DNA of 64,000 nucleotides from Anaerobaca lacustris (GCF_030012215.1 NZ_JASCXX010000017.1:52715-116714), one strand, 5' to 3'; positions 25,708 through 35,173 are shown, counted from the first letter of the stretch. The notes: generated by a model from the sequence alone, not told the origin. Program-made: numbers and translations.

Positions 25708-27057
25708 TCAGAACGCCGGCGCTGCCATCAGAGTGACCGTGGCGACTTGTACGTTGCTTCCGGGCGGAAGGGCGCCGATATTGAGGCCGACGACCTCGAT
25801 ACAAAGCTCCGTGGTCACTTCGCCCGGTCCGATGATGTCCGGATTGAGCGTGCCGGTCCAGGTCCCGCCCACGCCGGCGGCCGGGGTGATGCTCACAGAG
25901 AGTTGCGCCTGGAAGTTCAACTGGACGGTGATATCGGCGCACCCTGCGTATGACGCTGTCGATCCTGGGACCAACTGAAGCATCAGGGGATTGCCACCCA
26001 CATTGATTACGATGCTGCCCGGTCCGGGGCCCGGCTCGGGATCGGGTTTGGGGTCCGGATCCGGGTCGGGTTTGGGGTCTGGGTCCGGGTCCGGCTTGGG
26101 ATCAGGATCGGCCGGGCCGCACAGAGAAATCGTCGGGTGGAAGACGTCCCCATCCTCCTGCGGACAAAGCCGGAGTTCGTCCGGTCGCGGTGGTGTGGTG
26201 TTCAGCAGGCCGCGCACGCGCACGCGTTCGTCGAACGCAACGGCGCCGCCGCCGTCCAGAGCCAAGTACATCTCGCCCGATGCGATGACATTGTAGGTCT
26301 TACCATCGTCGGCTTCAAGATACACACACCCTTCCAGACCCTTTCGGATGGTGCCGCACTGGTTGAAGTGCCGCCCGAGGCGGACCTGCTGCGGGTTCAT
26401 CCAGACCGCCGAGTTGGGTGGATACAGGGTCTCGGCGGCGTTGGCGCACGGGACCGGTTCGAGCTTGCCGTTGGTCCAAAGGTCCCAACTGACCAGGAGA
26501 TTGCCCGAACAGTCTTCGCTGTCACAGCAGATCACCGTACCGGCCTGTCCCGCCAGCATTCCGAACCCGCCGGGCGGATTGTCTTCCAACAGCACGATGC
26601 GTTCGCCCGGTGCGAGTTGTTCGGACAGCGGGCCGCCGGAGCCGGGAGCCACCGACAGGACCGCAATCGTGTGATAGGCGCCGGCCTCTTCGCAGTCCAC
26701 GGCGCGGAGGAACACATCGTACGTGCCGGCCGGGAGGGCCTGTACCGGCCCGGTCAGTTGCCAGGCGGTCAGGACCTGCAAGCACATCAGTGGATCGCAG
26801 TCGCCCTTCATGTCCCAGCCCGGCAGGAGCAGGTCGATCCAGATGCTGTCGCCTGGAACGATCTGGACGTGAAACGTCTGAGGGACGCACGAATTCGGCC
26901 ACGTTCCCGCCAGCGCCAGCGTCAGCGTGTCGTCCGACGTGGGAGACGCCGGAGTGAACTGGACGGCAATCTCCGGCAGGGTGGCCGGGACAGCCCCCTG
27001 AACCGATAGCGCCGCCAACAGGACGAGGCCTGTCGCAACTACTGCTTGTCGTTTCAT
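25708..27057 (-). CDS. Secreted protein with Asp-Pro repeat linker, paralogue of 28623-29894
   Basis: The start MKRQAVVATG (27057) follows GAGGAGGT; a signal peptide ends near residue 21 (VQGA). The 449-residue protein has an N-terminal beta domain (22-165) and a second domain (about 170-325) with several Cys pairs and the segment NLLVSWDLWTNGKL. A hydrophilic linker made of DPDPKPDP units (near 335-365) is followed by a C-terminal beta domain. The first 300 residues align by eye with the protein at 28623-29894 (shared NPPGG, SWDLWT, TxRKGLEGC, RICPQ/RLCPQ patterns). It is probably an extracellular matrix or surface protein of unknown function. Confidence 0.7.
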   Translation of the reverse strand: MKRQAVVATGLVLLAALSVQGAVPATLPEIAVQFTPASPTSDDTLTLALAGTWPNSCVPQTFHVQIVPGDSIWIDLLLPGWDMKGDCDPLMCLQVLTAWQLTGPVQALPAGTYDVFLRAVDCEEAGAYHTIAVLSVAPGSGGPLSEQLAPGERIVLLEDNPPGGFGMLAGQAGTVICCDSEDCSGNLLVSWDLWTNGKLEPVPCANAAETLYPPNSAVWMNPQQVRLGRHFNQCGTIRKGLEGCVYLEADDGKTYNVIASGEMYLALDGGGAVAFDERVRVRGLLNTTPPRPDELRLCPQEDGDVFHPTISLCGPADPDPKPDPDPDPKPDPDPDPKPDPEPGPGPGSIVINVGGNPLMLQLVPGSTASYAGCADITVQLNFQAQLSVSITPAAGVGGTWTGTLNPDIIGPGEVTTELCIEVVGLNIGALPPGSNVQVATVTLMAAPAF

Positions 27058-27204
27058 TTTGACCTCCTCATTCATGCTTGGGATCAGCGTTTCGTCCGGC
27101 TCGGTGCCGTCTTGTGCCGATGTGACCTGTACGCAGGCCGGCACCGCCGGTTCACCAGACTCATAGTGTGAAACTTGGATTGAGCTCAGCCTCCTTGCCC
27201 CCCC

Positions 27205-27233
27205 AGCATACAGCCTTCCCGAAGCCAACGCAA
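27205..27233 (-). promoter_or_regulatory. Candidate promoter for the 25708-27057 gene
   Basis: On the minus strand TTGCGT (27228-27233), 17 bases and TATGCT (27205-27210) lie about 150 bp before the start. Confidence 0.45.
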
Positions 27234-27307
27234 GGAGGCCTTGTCCTGTCGAGGCGATGTGTCTGTGCGAACTTCACGGCAAGGCCCATTCAGGCGTGGA
27301 GAGCCGT

Positions 27308-27434
27308 GTGTGGCAGCCTCAAGCTCGAAGAGCTTGGGGATGGTTCCGTGCATGGGCGACCCTCTGCCATCGCGTCGGCATTCGAGTCGACCATCCCCAA
27401 ACCTCCGCTGCGCTGCGTTTTGAGGCTGCCACAC
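27308..27434. repeat. Long imperfect palindrome in an intergenic region
   Basis: Outer arms GTGTGGCAGCCTCAA (27308-27322) and TTGAGGCTGCCACAC (27420-27434) are perfect inverted copies. Inner arms TTGGGGATGGT (27334-27344) and ACCATCCCCAA (27390-27400) also match. The 127-bp structure could be a small non-autonomous insertion or a structured RNA. The surrounding 27058-27480 gap has only this and the promoter at 27205. Confidence 0.65.
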
Positions 27435-27480
27435 CCCTGCCAGGATATCTTCACGCACGCGGGACGATGGTCGCCGGCCG

Positions 27481-28473
27481 CTACGGGTCGAGAGGGGCTC
27501 TGTGCATCGTGTACTCGATCGCCTGGTAATCGCGGTCGAAGTGCGCCAGCCGGTAGTGGATCTCGTCGTCGGCGATGTGGAAGTCGCCATGGACCTCCGT
27601 CCGGTCGGTCGCGCTGGCCGGCGCTATAACCTTTCGGCGTCCGTGAAGGTCCACCCGGTACAGGCTGCCCCCGACCGAGACGGTCCCGTGCGTCGGGCCG
27701 CTCACGTAGAACAGCTCCTCTTTGCGTGGATGCCATTGCAGGCTCTTGACGCGCGTCCGCCCGCTGGCATCGCCCGCCAGACAGCGATCGCCGCTTCCAT
27801 CGGATCGCATGATCCGGAGCCTGCTCGGCAGCTCCCACCCGGCCCTGTCGAGGTAGGCGAGGTGCCGTCCGTCGGGCGACCAGGCCAGGAGGCTCTTGAA
27901 CAATGCGTCTTCGTCCTGGCCCTGTTTCAGTACCGTCACCGAGTCGTCCTGCAGATCGATCCTGAGGATCTTGTTGTCGCAGGCGAAGGCGATGGCCCGG
28001 CCGGCCGGACAGATCGCGACCGCCGAGCACGTTGCCGCCACCGCATCCGTGTCGAAGTGATACAGCGGGCGCAGGGCCGTCCCCGACCGGAACCAGAGAT
28101 CGTTCGGCGTGGTGACGATATCGAAGTCCTCGCCGAACGATGTGACGGCAAGGTTCGCCTGCGTGACGAACCCGTCGAATCCTTCGCTCTCGCGCAGCGC
28201 TTCGAGATGGGCCCGGGCCTGGTCGCGATCCCAGAAGAACCCGGTCCGAAGCCGGACGTAGAATTGCTCGCCGACGTACGCGCTGCGGCAATAGACGAGA
28301 TGGCCCTTGGCCTTCAGATCCTCGTACGTCTGGAGCACGCGGTTCTTCCGGGCGGCCGGGGCCGACTGAATCTGGACGGTGTAGTGCGGCCGAACATCCG
28401 CCACCGCTGGGGCGTCCGGACGCTGCATGCCTGTCAGGAGCAGCCAGAGGATCAGGAGTGAATCGAGGAACAC
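27481..28473 (-). CDS. Exported SPOR-like plus WD40/TolB-like propeller protein
   Basis: The start is uncertain. A GTG at 28473, preceded by GGGGGA, gives MFLDSLLILW and a signal peptide. Residues about 30-110 look like a SPOR domain (HYTVQIQSAPAARKNRVLQT, later FYVRLRTGFFWDRDQARAHL). From about 130 repeated beta blades follow, with signatures such as SLLAWSPDGRHLAYL and SLQWHPRKEELFYVSG. SPOR domains bind denuded peptidoglycan at septa. The propeller may bind partners. At 330 residues the architecture is unusual. It stands alone between the two paralogous secreted proteins. Confidence 0.7.
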   Translation of the reverse strand: MFLDSLLILWLLLTGMQRPDAPAVADVRPHYTVQIQSAPAARKNRVLQTYEDLKAKGHLVYCRSAYVGEQFYVRLRTGFFWDRDQARAHLEALRESEGFDGFVTQANLAVTSFGEDFDIVTTPNDLWFRSGTALRPLYHFDTDAVAATCSAVAICPAGRAIAFACDNKILRIDLQDDSVTVLKQGQDEDALFKSLLAWSPDGRHLAYLDRAGWELPSRLRIMRSDGSGDRCLAGDASGRTRVKSLQWHPRKEELFYVSGPTHGTVSVGGSLYRVDLHGRRKVIAPASATDRTEVHGDFHIADDEIHYRLAHFDRDYQAIEYTMHRAPLDP

Positions 28474-28539
28474 GATCTCAATCCCCCGGTCGCAGGCCGG
28501 CGCTGCATGGCTATATATGTCGGTGGTCCCATGCCTGTA

Positions 28540-28569
28540 TGGATACAAGCAGGGGACCACCGGCGTCAA
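28540..28569 (-). promoter_or_regulatory. Candidate promoter for the SPOR-propeller gene
   Basis: On the minus strand TTGACG (28564-28569), 18 bases and TATCCA (28540-28545) lie 67 bp before the GTG at 28473. This supports the GTG as the start. Confidence 0.45.
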
Positions 28570-28622
28570 GCGATGATAGTCATCGCAAGCGTTTCTTCGG
28601 ACGGCCTCAGTAGCCGAATCGC

Positions 28623-29894
28623 TTACGGCTCGGGCCGATAAACCAGCTCAACCTCGTGGCATCGCATCCACCAGCCCGAGTCGGGAACGTACGGCACGAC
28701 GACCGAGTCGCAGAAGTAGTCGGTGTCTGTGCCCTCGGTCCAGTTGTCCCAGCTCACGTAGAACGGCAGGTCGTCGTCGGTCGAATCGGTGCATATCACG
28801 GTGCCCATGGTCCCGGCAACCAGCCCGACGGCCGGACCGCCGCCGGCGCCCATCGGATGGTCGACCAGCAACCGCACGCGGTCCCCCGGCAGCAACTCGA
28901 GTTCGCACGCTCCGGGATCAGGATGCGGCAGCCCCTCGCAGGCCGAGATGATCGGGTGGTAGATGTCTCCGTTCCGCTGCGGACAGATTCGAACCTCATC
29001 GGATTTGGGCTGCGTCTCACTGAGCAGTCCCTGGATTCGAATGCGACCGGCGGCGCCCATGCCGGCCACCTCCTCCAGGATCCAGTACATCTCTCCCGTG
29101 GCGACGATGTTGTATTCCATGCCACTGTCGGCGACGAAGACGAGACATCCCTCCAGGCCCTTTCGCAGGGTCCCGGTCTGGTTGAACGGGCGCCCAACAC
29201 GCACCTGGCCGAGGTCGACCCACATGGCGGACGTAGGGGGGAAACCGGGGAGCACGTCCATCACGCAGCCGCTGACGTCTTTTTGGCCTCCCGTCCAGAG
29301 GTCCCAACTGACCAGGATTCTGCCGCACCCACTGGTGCAATCTCGGCAGAGGACCGTTCCGCCATGTCCGGCTTTCAGGCCGGGGCCGCCGGGCGGGTTG
29401 TCCGTCAGCAGAACCACGCGGCCGCCCGCAGCGAAGCGGTACGCCTGGCATGCCGTGCAGCCGGCATCGTCCGGCTTGCCTTCTGTGACGTCGAAGCTGG
29501 TGATGGGCCGGTACTGACCTATGCCGTCGCAGGAGATCACACGCCCATACACTTCGTAGTGGCCTGTAACCATGTACCCGATGAGCCCCTCGACCTCGAA
29601 CGCGGTCGGATCGGCCGTGCACGAAAGACTGGCGCACTCGTTCGGATCGTCCCAGCCGGGCAGAAGAACGTCGATCCAGATGGTGCCGTTGGGAAAGACC
29701 GCCAGCGGCATCTGCTCGGGGACGCACGTATCCGGCCACAGACCCGAAAGGATGATCAATACGTAATCGGACGTGCTGGGGTTGGTTGGATTGATCGAGA
29801 TGTCGACCGGCGGCAAATTCGGCCCAACCACACCCTGGGCCGAGATCGCCATACACATGGCGATACATGCGGCGCTCACGATTTTGCTTCTCAT
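28623..29894 (-). CDS. Secreted cysteine-containing protein, paralogue of 25708-27057
   Basis: The second of two in-frame ATGs (29894) is preceded by GAGGAGTAGG and starts MRSKIVSAAC; a signal peptide ends near residue 20. The 423-residue protein has an N-terminal domain similar to its paralogue and central repeats with paired cysteines. It lacks the Asp-Pro linker: the C-terminal region instead repeats the NPPGG/SWDLWT motif once more as DHPMGAGGG and YVSWDNWTEG. Two or more copies of one module therefore seem present. Function unknown, likely extracellular. Confidence 0.7.
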   Translation of the reverse strand: MRSKIVSAACIAMCMAISAQGVVGPNLPPVDISINPTNPSTSDYVLIILSGLWPDTCVPEQMPLAVFPNGTIWIDVLLPGWDDPNECASLSCTADPTAFEVEGLIGYMVTGHYEVYGRVISCDGIGQYRPITSFDVTEGKPDDAGCTACQAYRFAAGGRVVLLTDNPPGGPGLKAGHGGTVLCRDCTSGCGRILVSWDLWTGGQKDVSGCVMDVLPGFPPTSAMWVDLGQVRVGRPFNQTGTLRKGLEGCLVFVADSGMEYNIVATGEMYWILEEVAGMGAAGRIRIQGLLSETQPKSDEVRICPQRNGDIYHPIISACEGLPHPDPGACELELLPGDRVRLLVDHPMGAGGGPAVGLVAGTMGTVICTDSTDDDLPFYVSWDNWTEGTDTDYFCDSVVVPYVPDSGWWMRCHEVELVYRPEP

Positions 29895-30091
29895 TTTCCT
29901 ACTCCTCACTTTTCCGGTGGATCTGAAGGTTCTCGCTGACGGTTCTCCGCTATCTCACCCCAATGGCGCACACCGACTCCCATCGGGGTTTCGACATTCC
30001 AATTGATCTTCTCCTCCAAGAAACTGTGCCTGACGCCGAGGACGAACCCGCACGATCCCGTCTCCGCGCACAAACACCAAACAACGCCATC

Positions 30092-30120
30092 ATTATATGC
30101 GATTCACACGGATATCTCAA
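30092..30120 (-). promoter_or_regulatory. Promoter for the 28623-29894 gene
   Basis: On the minus strand TTGAGA (30115-30120), a 17-base spacer and a perfect TATAAT (30092-30097) lie about 200 bp before the start, which implies a long leader RNA. Confidence 0.7.
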
Positions 30121-30172
30121 GAATATTCCGCACAATCTCGGGCCGAAGGGCCCCCTTCGGTGCGATTTCGGG

Positions 30173-31471
30173 TCATCTTGCGGTGTGATGGCAGACGATG
30201 CGCCCCGGACCTGTGCCGCGATTCTGAGGATAGGTTTCCCTCATGGCCAGGGTGCACGCCAGGGCCAGGACCGAGGCGATCAGGAGCACCAGGAGGACGA
30301 CGCGGTAGCCGGCGATGGAGTATCCGGCTTCGAGGGCGAGGGGATAGCCGTCGAGGATTCGGCCGAGCAGCCACATGAACACCGCCCCGCCGAAGAACGG
30401 AAACAGGTTCACCATGCCGACGCAGGTGCCCGCCATCGAAACGGGAAACAACTCTTTGGTCGCGGTAAACCCCATGATGACGATCGCGGACGAGCACACC
30501 GAGAACAGGAAGAACCACACGAAGAGCGCCCATTGCGGCAGGCTCGCAGGCAGCGCGACCGCCAGCAGCAGAAGCAACGCAAGGGCCGTCGAGGCGAGAA
30601 TGAAGACCCGCTTGCGGCTGCGGAGTCTCTCGGAGAGCACGCCCAGCAGCGGGCTTCCGACGATCATGCCCCAGGCGATCATGCTCAGGATCGCTCCGGC
30701 CTGGCCTTTGCTCATGCCATAGACGTGCATGAGGTACGGGCCGCCCCAGAGGCCGCCGAAGCCGAAGAAGATGCCGCAATCGAAGAAGAACCAGACGGCG
30801 ACCGGCCAGAAATGCCTCGTGGAGACCACCCGGCGCGCCCCGGCCAGCAAACCGATCGCGTCGGGCTGGGCGACCGGTGAATCGGCACTGTCGGCGGGCC
30901 GGTCGCGGACGACGAGCCAGGCCAAAGCCATCAGGACCACCGTCACCCCTCCAATGACCTGGAACGAGACGCGCCAACCGAAGGAGGTGGCCAGCAGGCC
31001 CAGAAGCCATGTCCCCGCCAGCACGCCGAGCCCGCCCACGGCATTGAGGATGCCGGCCATTACCGCGAACTCGCCGGCCTTGAACCATTGCGAGAGGACC
31101 TTCATCGTGGGGATGAAGACCATCGAGACGCCCAGACCGACCATCACGCGTGCGACGAAGGCAGTCCGGATGCCCGGCGCCAAGCCGAACAGCACGCTGC
31201 CGACCGCCGCCACCAACAGAGAGACGGTGACGGTCTTCCTCGGTCCGACGGAGTCGGACAAGAGCCCCGCGGGAAACTGCATGGCGGCGTAGCAGAAGAA
31301 ATACACCGAGCCGAGCAGACCCAGGACGCCGGCCGCGACGCCAAAATCGCTCGCCAGATCGTCGGCCACGACGGACAGCGAGAGGCGATGAAAGTACACG
31401 AAGAAATAGGCCAGGCCCAGCACGGAGAAGATCGCCCAGCGTAAGACACTCATCTTCCGATTTTCGGTCAT
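30173..31471 (-). CDS. MFS transporter, organic anion/sugar acid type
   Basis: The start MTENRKMSVL (31471) is chosen as first ATG; an internal ATG at 31453 is possible. The 432-residue protein has twelve helices with an FVYFHRLSLS start, LSDSVGPRKTV between helices 2 and 3, and the central loop near 200, as in carriers for sugar acids or hexuronates. It is the last gene of a three-gene run (35086, 33815, 31471) with gaps of 20 and 37 bp and presumably imports the substrate of the two upstream oxidative/isomerase enzymes. Confidence 0.87.
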   Translation of the reverse strand: MTENRKMSVLRWAIFSVLGLAYFFVYFHRLSLSVVADDLASDFGVAAGVLGLLGSVYFFCYAAMQFPAGLLSDSVGPRKTVTVSLLVAAVGSVLFGLAPGIRTAFVARVMVGLGVSMVFIPTMKVLSQWFKAGEFAVMAGILNAVGGLGVLAGTWLLGLLATSFGWRVSFQVIGGVTVVLMALAWLVVRDRPADSADSPVAQPDAIGLLAGARRVVSTRHFWPVAVWFFFDCGIFFGFGGLWGGPYLMHVYGMSKGQAGAILSMIAWGMIVGSPLLGVLSERLRSRKRVFILASTALALLLLLAVALPASLPQWALFVWFFLFSVCSSAIVIMGFTATKELFPVSMAGTCVGMVNLFPFFGGAVFMWLLGRILDGYPLALEAGYSIAGYRVVLLVLLIASVLALACTLAMRETYPQNRGTGPGRIVCHHTAR

Positions 31472-31508
31472 CTCTGTCACGTGTCCGCTTGTCGGCCGTG
31501 TCACGGGC

Positions 31509-33815
31509 TCACATCCCTCTGGATTGAGCCGGGGCCAGTTGGGCCAGCAGTTCGATGGCGGCCTCGGCCATCCGTTCGCCGCCGCCCGGAGCGATCCGCG
31601 AATTGACCGTCTCGTAGCTGCCTTCGGCGAAGGCCTTGCGGGTCGGGATGTAGCCCGGCGCATCCTGGCACAGTTCGATGACGAGCGTTGTGGCAAAGGG
31701 GCTGGCCTGCTTGATCGCCAGGCCCAGATCGACGAAGACCTCGCCCGGCAGGCCGACCACCGCAACGTCGTTGCTGAGCCGGAAGACCTGGACCTCCAGC
31801 GGCAGCGTCGAGCCGCCTCGCCACTGGACCGCGAGAATCTTGTAGGTACGAACCTGATCGAGGAACGACAGCTCCTGCGTGCCGACTTTGTGGATGTCAC
31901 GTCGGGCCTGCTCGATTTCCTCGGCGGTGAACGTCTGCAACGGCGCGTCAACCACGGCCCGCGCGACCGCCAGCGATGGGGCCGCCGTCTTCAGCTCCGC
32001 CAGCGCGTCCGCGACGGTCTTCGCCAGGGTCCGGCCGATGTGTTCGGTGGTCAGGCGTTCTTGTCGCGTGACGTCGATGTGGTTGATGTCGCCGCACGTG
32101 CCCGTGCCGAACAGCAGCGTGAAGTCGTCGCCCAGCTTCTTGCGCAGGTCCTGCTCCACGTAGTACGGGTAATCGGCGGCGTACTTCGTTCCTCCGACCG
32201 TGTCGAGGTGCAGCGCGAAGTTGACCAGGCCGGCCAGCGCCGCGTTCTCGGCGGCTGTTCGGAACAGGACAACGCCGACCTGCGAATCGATGGGCCCGGC
32301 GACGCGAACGATGTCGGGATTCAGCACGCCCGGATTGAAACGCACCGTGCCATCGGTCATGTGGAACCGCCGGTTGAAGGAAAGCCCCTGCTGCTGTGCG
32401 ACGGCGGCCTCCACGCGCACGGGACCGACGGCCGCGTCGGCCTGACGGATCGCCTGAACGATGCCGTCTGCCAATACAGAAGCATAATCGACGCTTTCGC
32501 ATGGGTCCTGGCCGTGTTTGGCCAGCGACTGCTCGTGGAAGTGATTCCGCAAGGCGCCGAAGTAGAGCGGGCCGGTGTGGGAATGTGTCGCGGCCAGCAG
32601 GATGTTCGCGGCGGGGATGCCCGTCTCGGCCTCGGCCCGCTGCCGCGCCGCCTGCGACACCTCCGGTGACATTCCAATGATGTCACAGAAGACCATCGCC
32701 GCCTTTGTCGCACCCTGGCGCATCACGAGGGCCTTGGCATGGAGCGGGTTCGACACGCCCTCGCTGAGCCGCTCGTGGAAGTAGCCGCTCATGCGATAGC
32801 CCATCGGCGGCGTGATATCGACGACACCGACACCCGCCTCCATCGGGGCCGGCGTCGGGCGACCTGCGCCCTGTGACCTCTGTCCCGTCAATTCCTCAAG
32901 GAAGCGACGCGCCTTGATGGCTTCACCGAGCGTGTGCGGCAGGTCGCCCGGGTCGAGGCATTCGACGATCAGCGGCCCGCCCTCGAACCTGCCGGCCTTG
33001 AGCTTCGCAAAGACGGCGGGGAAATCGACCTGTCCGGTCCCCGGCGTGACGGCCACGTCCTTGGGATGGCGGTAGTCCTTGATGCACATGCCCGTGACCA
33101 GCCCATCGACCGTGGGCGCATCTTCGACGGGGCTCAGTTCGCCGTTGGAATAGTAGTAGATATTGCCCGGATCGTACCAGATGCGGAAATTCTCGTGGCC
33201 GACCATCTCGACGGTCTTGCGGCACTGCGGACCGGTGGCGTTGAAGCCGCCGTGCGGTTTGACGCTGATGCCGATCCCGCGTGCGGCGGCGTAGTCGCAG
33301 CATTCGGCGATGGCCTTGTAGTACGCCTCGTACAGGTCCTTGTTGCCGGTGCCGCCCATGAGCAGGTTCGTCGAGCCGCAGGCGGCGCAGTTGTCGATCA
33401 GCTTGCGAAGCCCCTCGATGCCCGCCTTGAGCGACCGGGCCACGGGGATGTCGCCTCCATAGACCGAAGCGACCTTCAGGCCGCGCTGCCTGACCTCGTC
33501 GCCGACGCGCACGGCCTCCTCGATCGGCGTGGCTACGGAGATCACCAGCCGGGTCAACGATTTCGTCGTCATCAGGCCGACGTATTCGTACCCCGCTTCG
33601 GCAATCGCATCGAGCGCCACACGGTACTCGTACTGGTCCCACGGACGCGTGTAGCAGCCGATCTGCCAGCGAGGTTTCTTCGTCTGCGCCGGCAGGGCCT
33701 CGGCGTTGGCCAGCACCCAGCCGGCCGCGCCCATCTGCATCGCCCGACCCAGGAACCCGCGGCGCGAAAGCGACTCTGACCGAGTGCGCTCGTCCTGTTT
33801 GCGTGTCGTCATCAT
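31509..33815 (-). CDS. Fusion of a TIM-barrel sugar isomerase/epimerase with a neutral ceramidase-like hydrolase
   Basis: The start MMTTRKQDER (33815) follows AAGGGG. A Tat leader (LSRRGFLGRAM) precedes about 260 residues of xylose-isomerase-like TIM barrel (residues 44-305: WDQYEYRVALDAIAEAGYEY, KPHGGFNATG, GHENFRIWYDPGN). From about 325 to the end (768) the sequence matches neutral/alkaline ceramidases: GVGVVDITPP, ATHSHTGP with metal-binding His residues, GTGTCGDINHID. The two enzymes normally occur as separate proteins, so the fusion is uncommon. It may act on a glycosylated or lipid-like substrate in the periplasm. Flanking Gfo/Idh and MFS genes suggest sugar derivatives. Confidence 0.85.
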   Translation of the reverse strand: MMTTRKQDERTRSESLSRRGFLGRAMQMGAAGWVLANAEALPAQTKKPRWQIGCYTRPWDQYEYRVALDAIAEAGYEYVGLMTTKSLTRLVISVATPIEEAVRVGDEVRQRGLKVASVYGGDIPVARSLKAGIEGLRKLIDNCAACGSTNLLMGGTGNKDLYEAYYKAIAECCDYAAARGIGISVKPHGGFNATGPQCRKTVEMVGHENFRIWYDPGNIYYYSNGELSPVEDAPTVDGLVTGMCIKDYRHPKDVAVTPGTGQVDFPAVFAKLKAGRFEGGPLIVECLDPGDLPHTLGEAIKARRFLEELTGQRSQGAGRPTPAPMEAGVGVVDITPPMGYRMSGYFHERLSEGVSNPLHAKALVMRQGATKAAMVFCDIIGMSPEVSQAARQRAEAETGIPAANILLAATHSHTGPLYFGALRNHFHEQSLAKHGQDPCESVDYASVLADGIVQAIRQADAAVGPVRVEAAVAQQQGLSFNRRFHMTDGTVRFNPGVLNPDIVRVAGPIDSQVGVVLFRTAAENAALAGLVNFALHLDTVGGTKYAADYPYYVEQDLRKKLGDDFTLLFGTGTCGDINHIDVTRQERLTTEHIGRTLAKTVADALAELKTAAPSLAVARAVVDAPLQTFTAEEIEQARRDIHKVGTQELSFLDQVRTYKILAVQWRGGSTLPLEVQVFRLSNDVAVVGLPGEVFVDLGLAIKQASPFATTLVIELCQDAPGYIPTRKAFAEGSYETVNSRIAPGGGERMAEAAIELLAQLAPAQSRGM

Positions 33816-33835
33816 CTGGCCCCTTCGTGACAGGA

Positions 33836-35086
33836 TCATCCTTCGCGGATATCTCGTTTTTGCGGATCGTAGATCGTGCGTTTGCCGGTGTCGAACGAGC
33901 GAACGGCCATCAGGCAGGCGACGGCGTGCTGATAGCCGGCGTCGATCGAGGCGTTGGGCGTCTTTCGCGACCGCAGACACTGGAGCCAGTCGAGAAAATG
34001 GTCCGGCCGGGGCACGTCTTCGACGGGGACCTTGCCGCGAATCTGGCCCCGACGCTTGGCGCCGCCCTCGGCGCTCAGGACGGGGGCCGTCCACGTCACC
34101 ATGTCGAGCACGCCCTCGTCGCCGAAGATCTTGAAGCTGTTGCCGCTGCCGTTGCCGAAGTTCGTCGAGTAGCTGACCATGAACCCTTCAGGATAGATCC
34201 ACAGGGCCTGCACGTGATCGGGGCAGGTGAAGTTGTGCTCATCCTTGTAGGTGAACGTTCCGCCCAGACAGACGCAGCTTGTGGGGAACGTCGCGCCGGT
34301 GATGTAGTGGACCAGGTCGATGAAATGGCTGCCCAGGCCTGGGACGGGGCCGTCGGAGAACTCACGGTAGCCGTACCAGCCGGAATACTTCACCGGGTCG
34401 AACGGCTGCGCAGGCCGGTCGCCCAGAAATTCCTTCCAGTCCACATCCTCTTTCTTTACGTCCTTTACGTACGAGTACCAATAGGGCCGCTCGGCGTTGC
34501 GGCACTGCTCGATCCGGCTGACCGTTCCGAGGACACCGGTCTTGTACAGCTCGCGGCAGCCGGTGAAGCTCGGCAGGCTGCGGAGCTGCGTGCCGATCTG
34601 GACCACGACGTTCGCCTTCTTGACGGCGTCGCAGGCGTCCTTGAGCTTGCCGAAATCCATCGCCAGCGGCTTTTCGCAATAGATGCCCTTGCCGGCCTCG
34701 GCCGCCGCCTTCAGATGGGTCGTGTGCATGTGGTCGGGCGAGGCGATCATCACGGCGTCCAGATCGCGCAGGGCGACCAACTCGCGATAGGATGAGAACT
34801 GCCGAGCCGGTCGGCCGTACCACTCGTTGGCCACGGCCGACGCCATCTCGCGACGCACCCGCCAGGGATCGGACACCGCCGTGATCTCGATCTTCTGTTC
34901 GGCGGCGTGCGCGTGAACGCCCTTCATGTGCGCGTTGATGCCACGATCCCCGCAGCCGATGATTCCGATTGCGATGCGGTCGTTGGCGCCGACGATGCGG
35001 GCGTAGCTTGCCGCCGGAACGGCCAGAGCGGCGCCCCCGGCGATACTGCTCTTGAGGAACGTGCGGCGAGAGAGAGGATGCTTCAT
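33836..35086 (-). CDS. Exported Gfo/Idh/MocA-family oxidoreductase
   Basis: The protein starts MKHPLSRRTF after AAGGAGGC, with a Tat leader to about residue 30. A Rossmann fold follows (IGIIGCGDRG, near 40-46), then the family signature CEKPLAMD (K, near 138) and the C-terminal beta domain (FSDGPVPGLGSHFIDLVHY). At 416 residues it fits the planctomycetal secreted subfamily, which carries bound nucleotide through the Tat route. It probably oxidises or reduces a sugar derivative. It is the first gene of the operon and is read divergently from the LacI-type regulator. Confidence 0.9.
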   Translation of the reverse strand: MKHPLSRRTFLKSSIAGGAALAVPAASYARIVGANDRIAIGIIGCGDRGINAHMKGVHAHAAEQKIEITAVSDPWRVRREMASAVANEWYGRPARQFSSYRELVALRDLDAVMIASPDHMHTTHLKAAAEAGKGIYCEKPLAMDFGKLKDACDAVKKANVVVQIGTQLRSLPSFTGCRELYKTGVLGTVSRIEQCRNAERPYWYSYVKDVKKEDVDWKEFLGDRPAQPFDPVKYSGWYGYREFSDGPVPGLGSHFIDLVHYITGATFPTSCVCLGGTFTYKDEHNFTCPDHVQALWIYPEGFMVSYSTNFGNGSGNSFKIFGDEGVLDMVTWTAPVLSAEGGAKRRGQIRGKVPVEDVPRPDHFLDWLQCLRSRKTPNASIDAGYQHAVACLMAVRSFDTGKRTIYDPQKRDIREG

Positions 35087-35119
35087 GTTCGTGCCTCCTT
35101 CAGGATTTCTACTCGGATT

Positions 35120-35147
35120 GTACGGGCGAATGATGATTCGCCCCTAC
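35120..35147. repeat. Dispersed palindrome copy B
   Basis: The core GGGCGAATGATGATTCGCCC lies at 35124-35143 between GTAC and CCTAC ends, 34 bp upstream of the oxidoreductase start, within its leader RNA. It could form an 8-bp hairpin in the transcript. Confidence 0.85.
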
Positions 35148-35173
35148 AAGCACGACGAATACGAACTGTCGGG

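Noticed and set aside
26030..26110. Tandem short repeats that look CRISPR-like
   Set aside because: They are codon repeats encoding a DPDPKPDP linker with no spacers.
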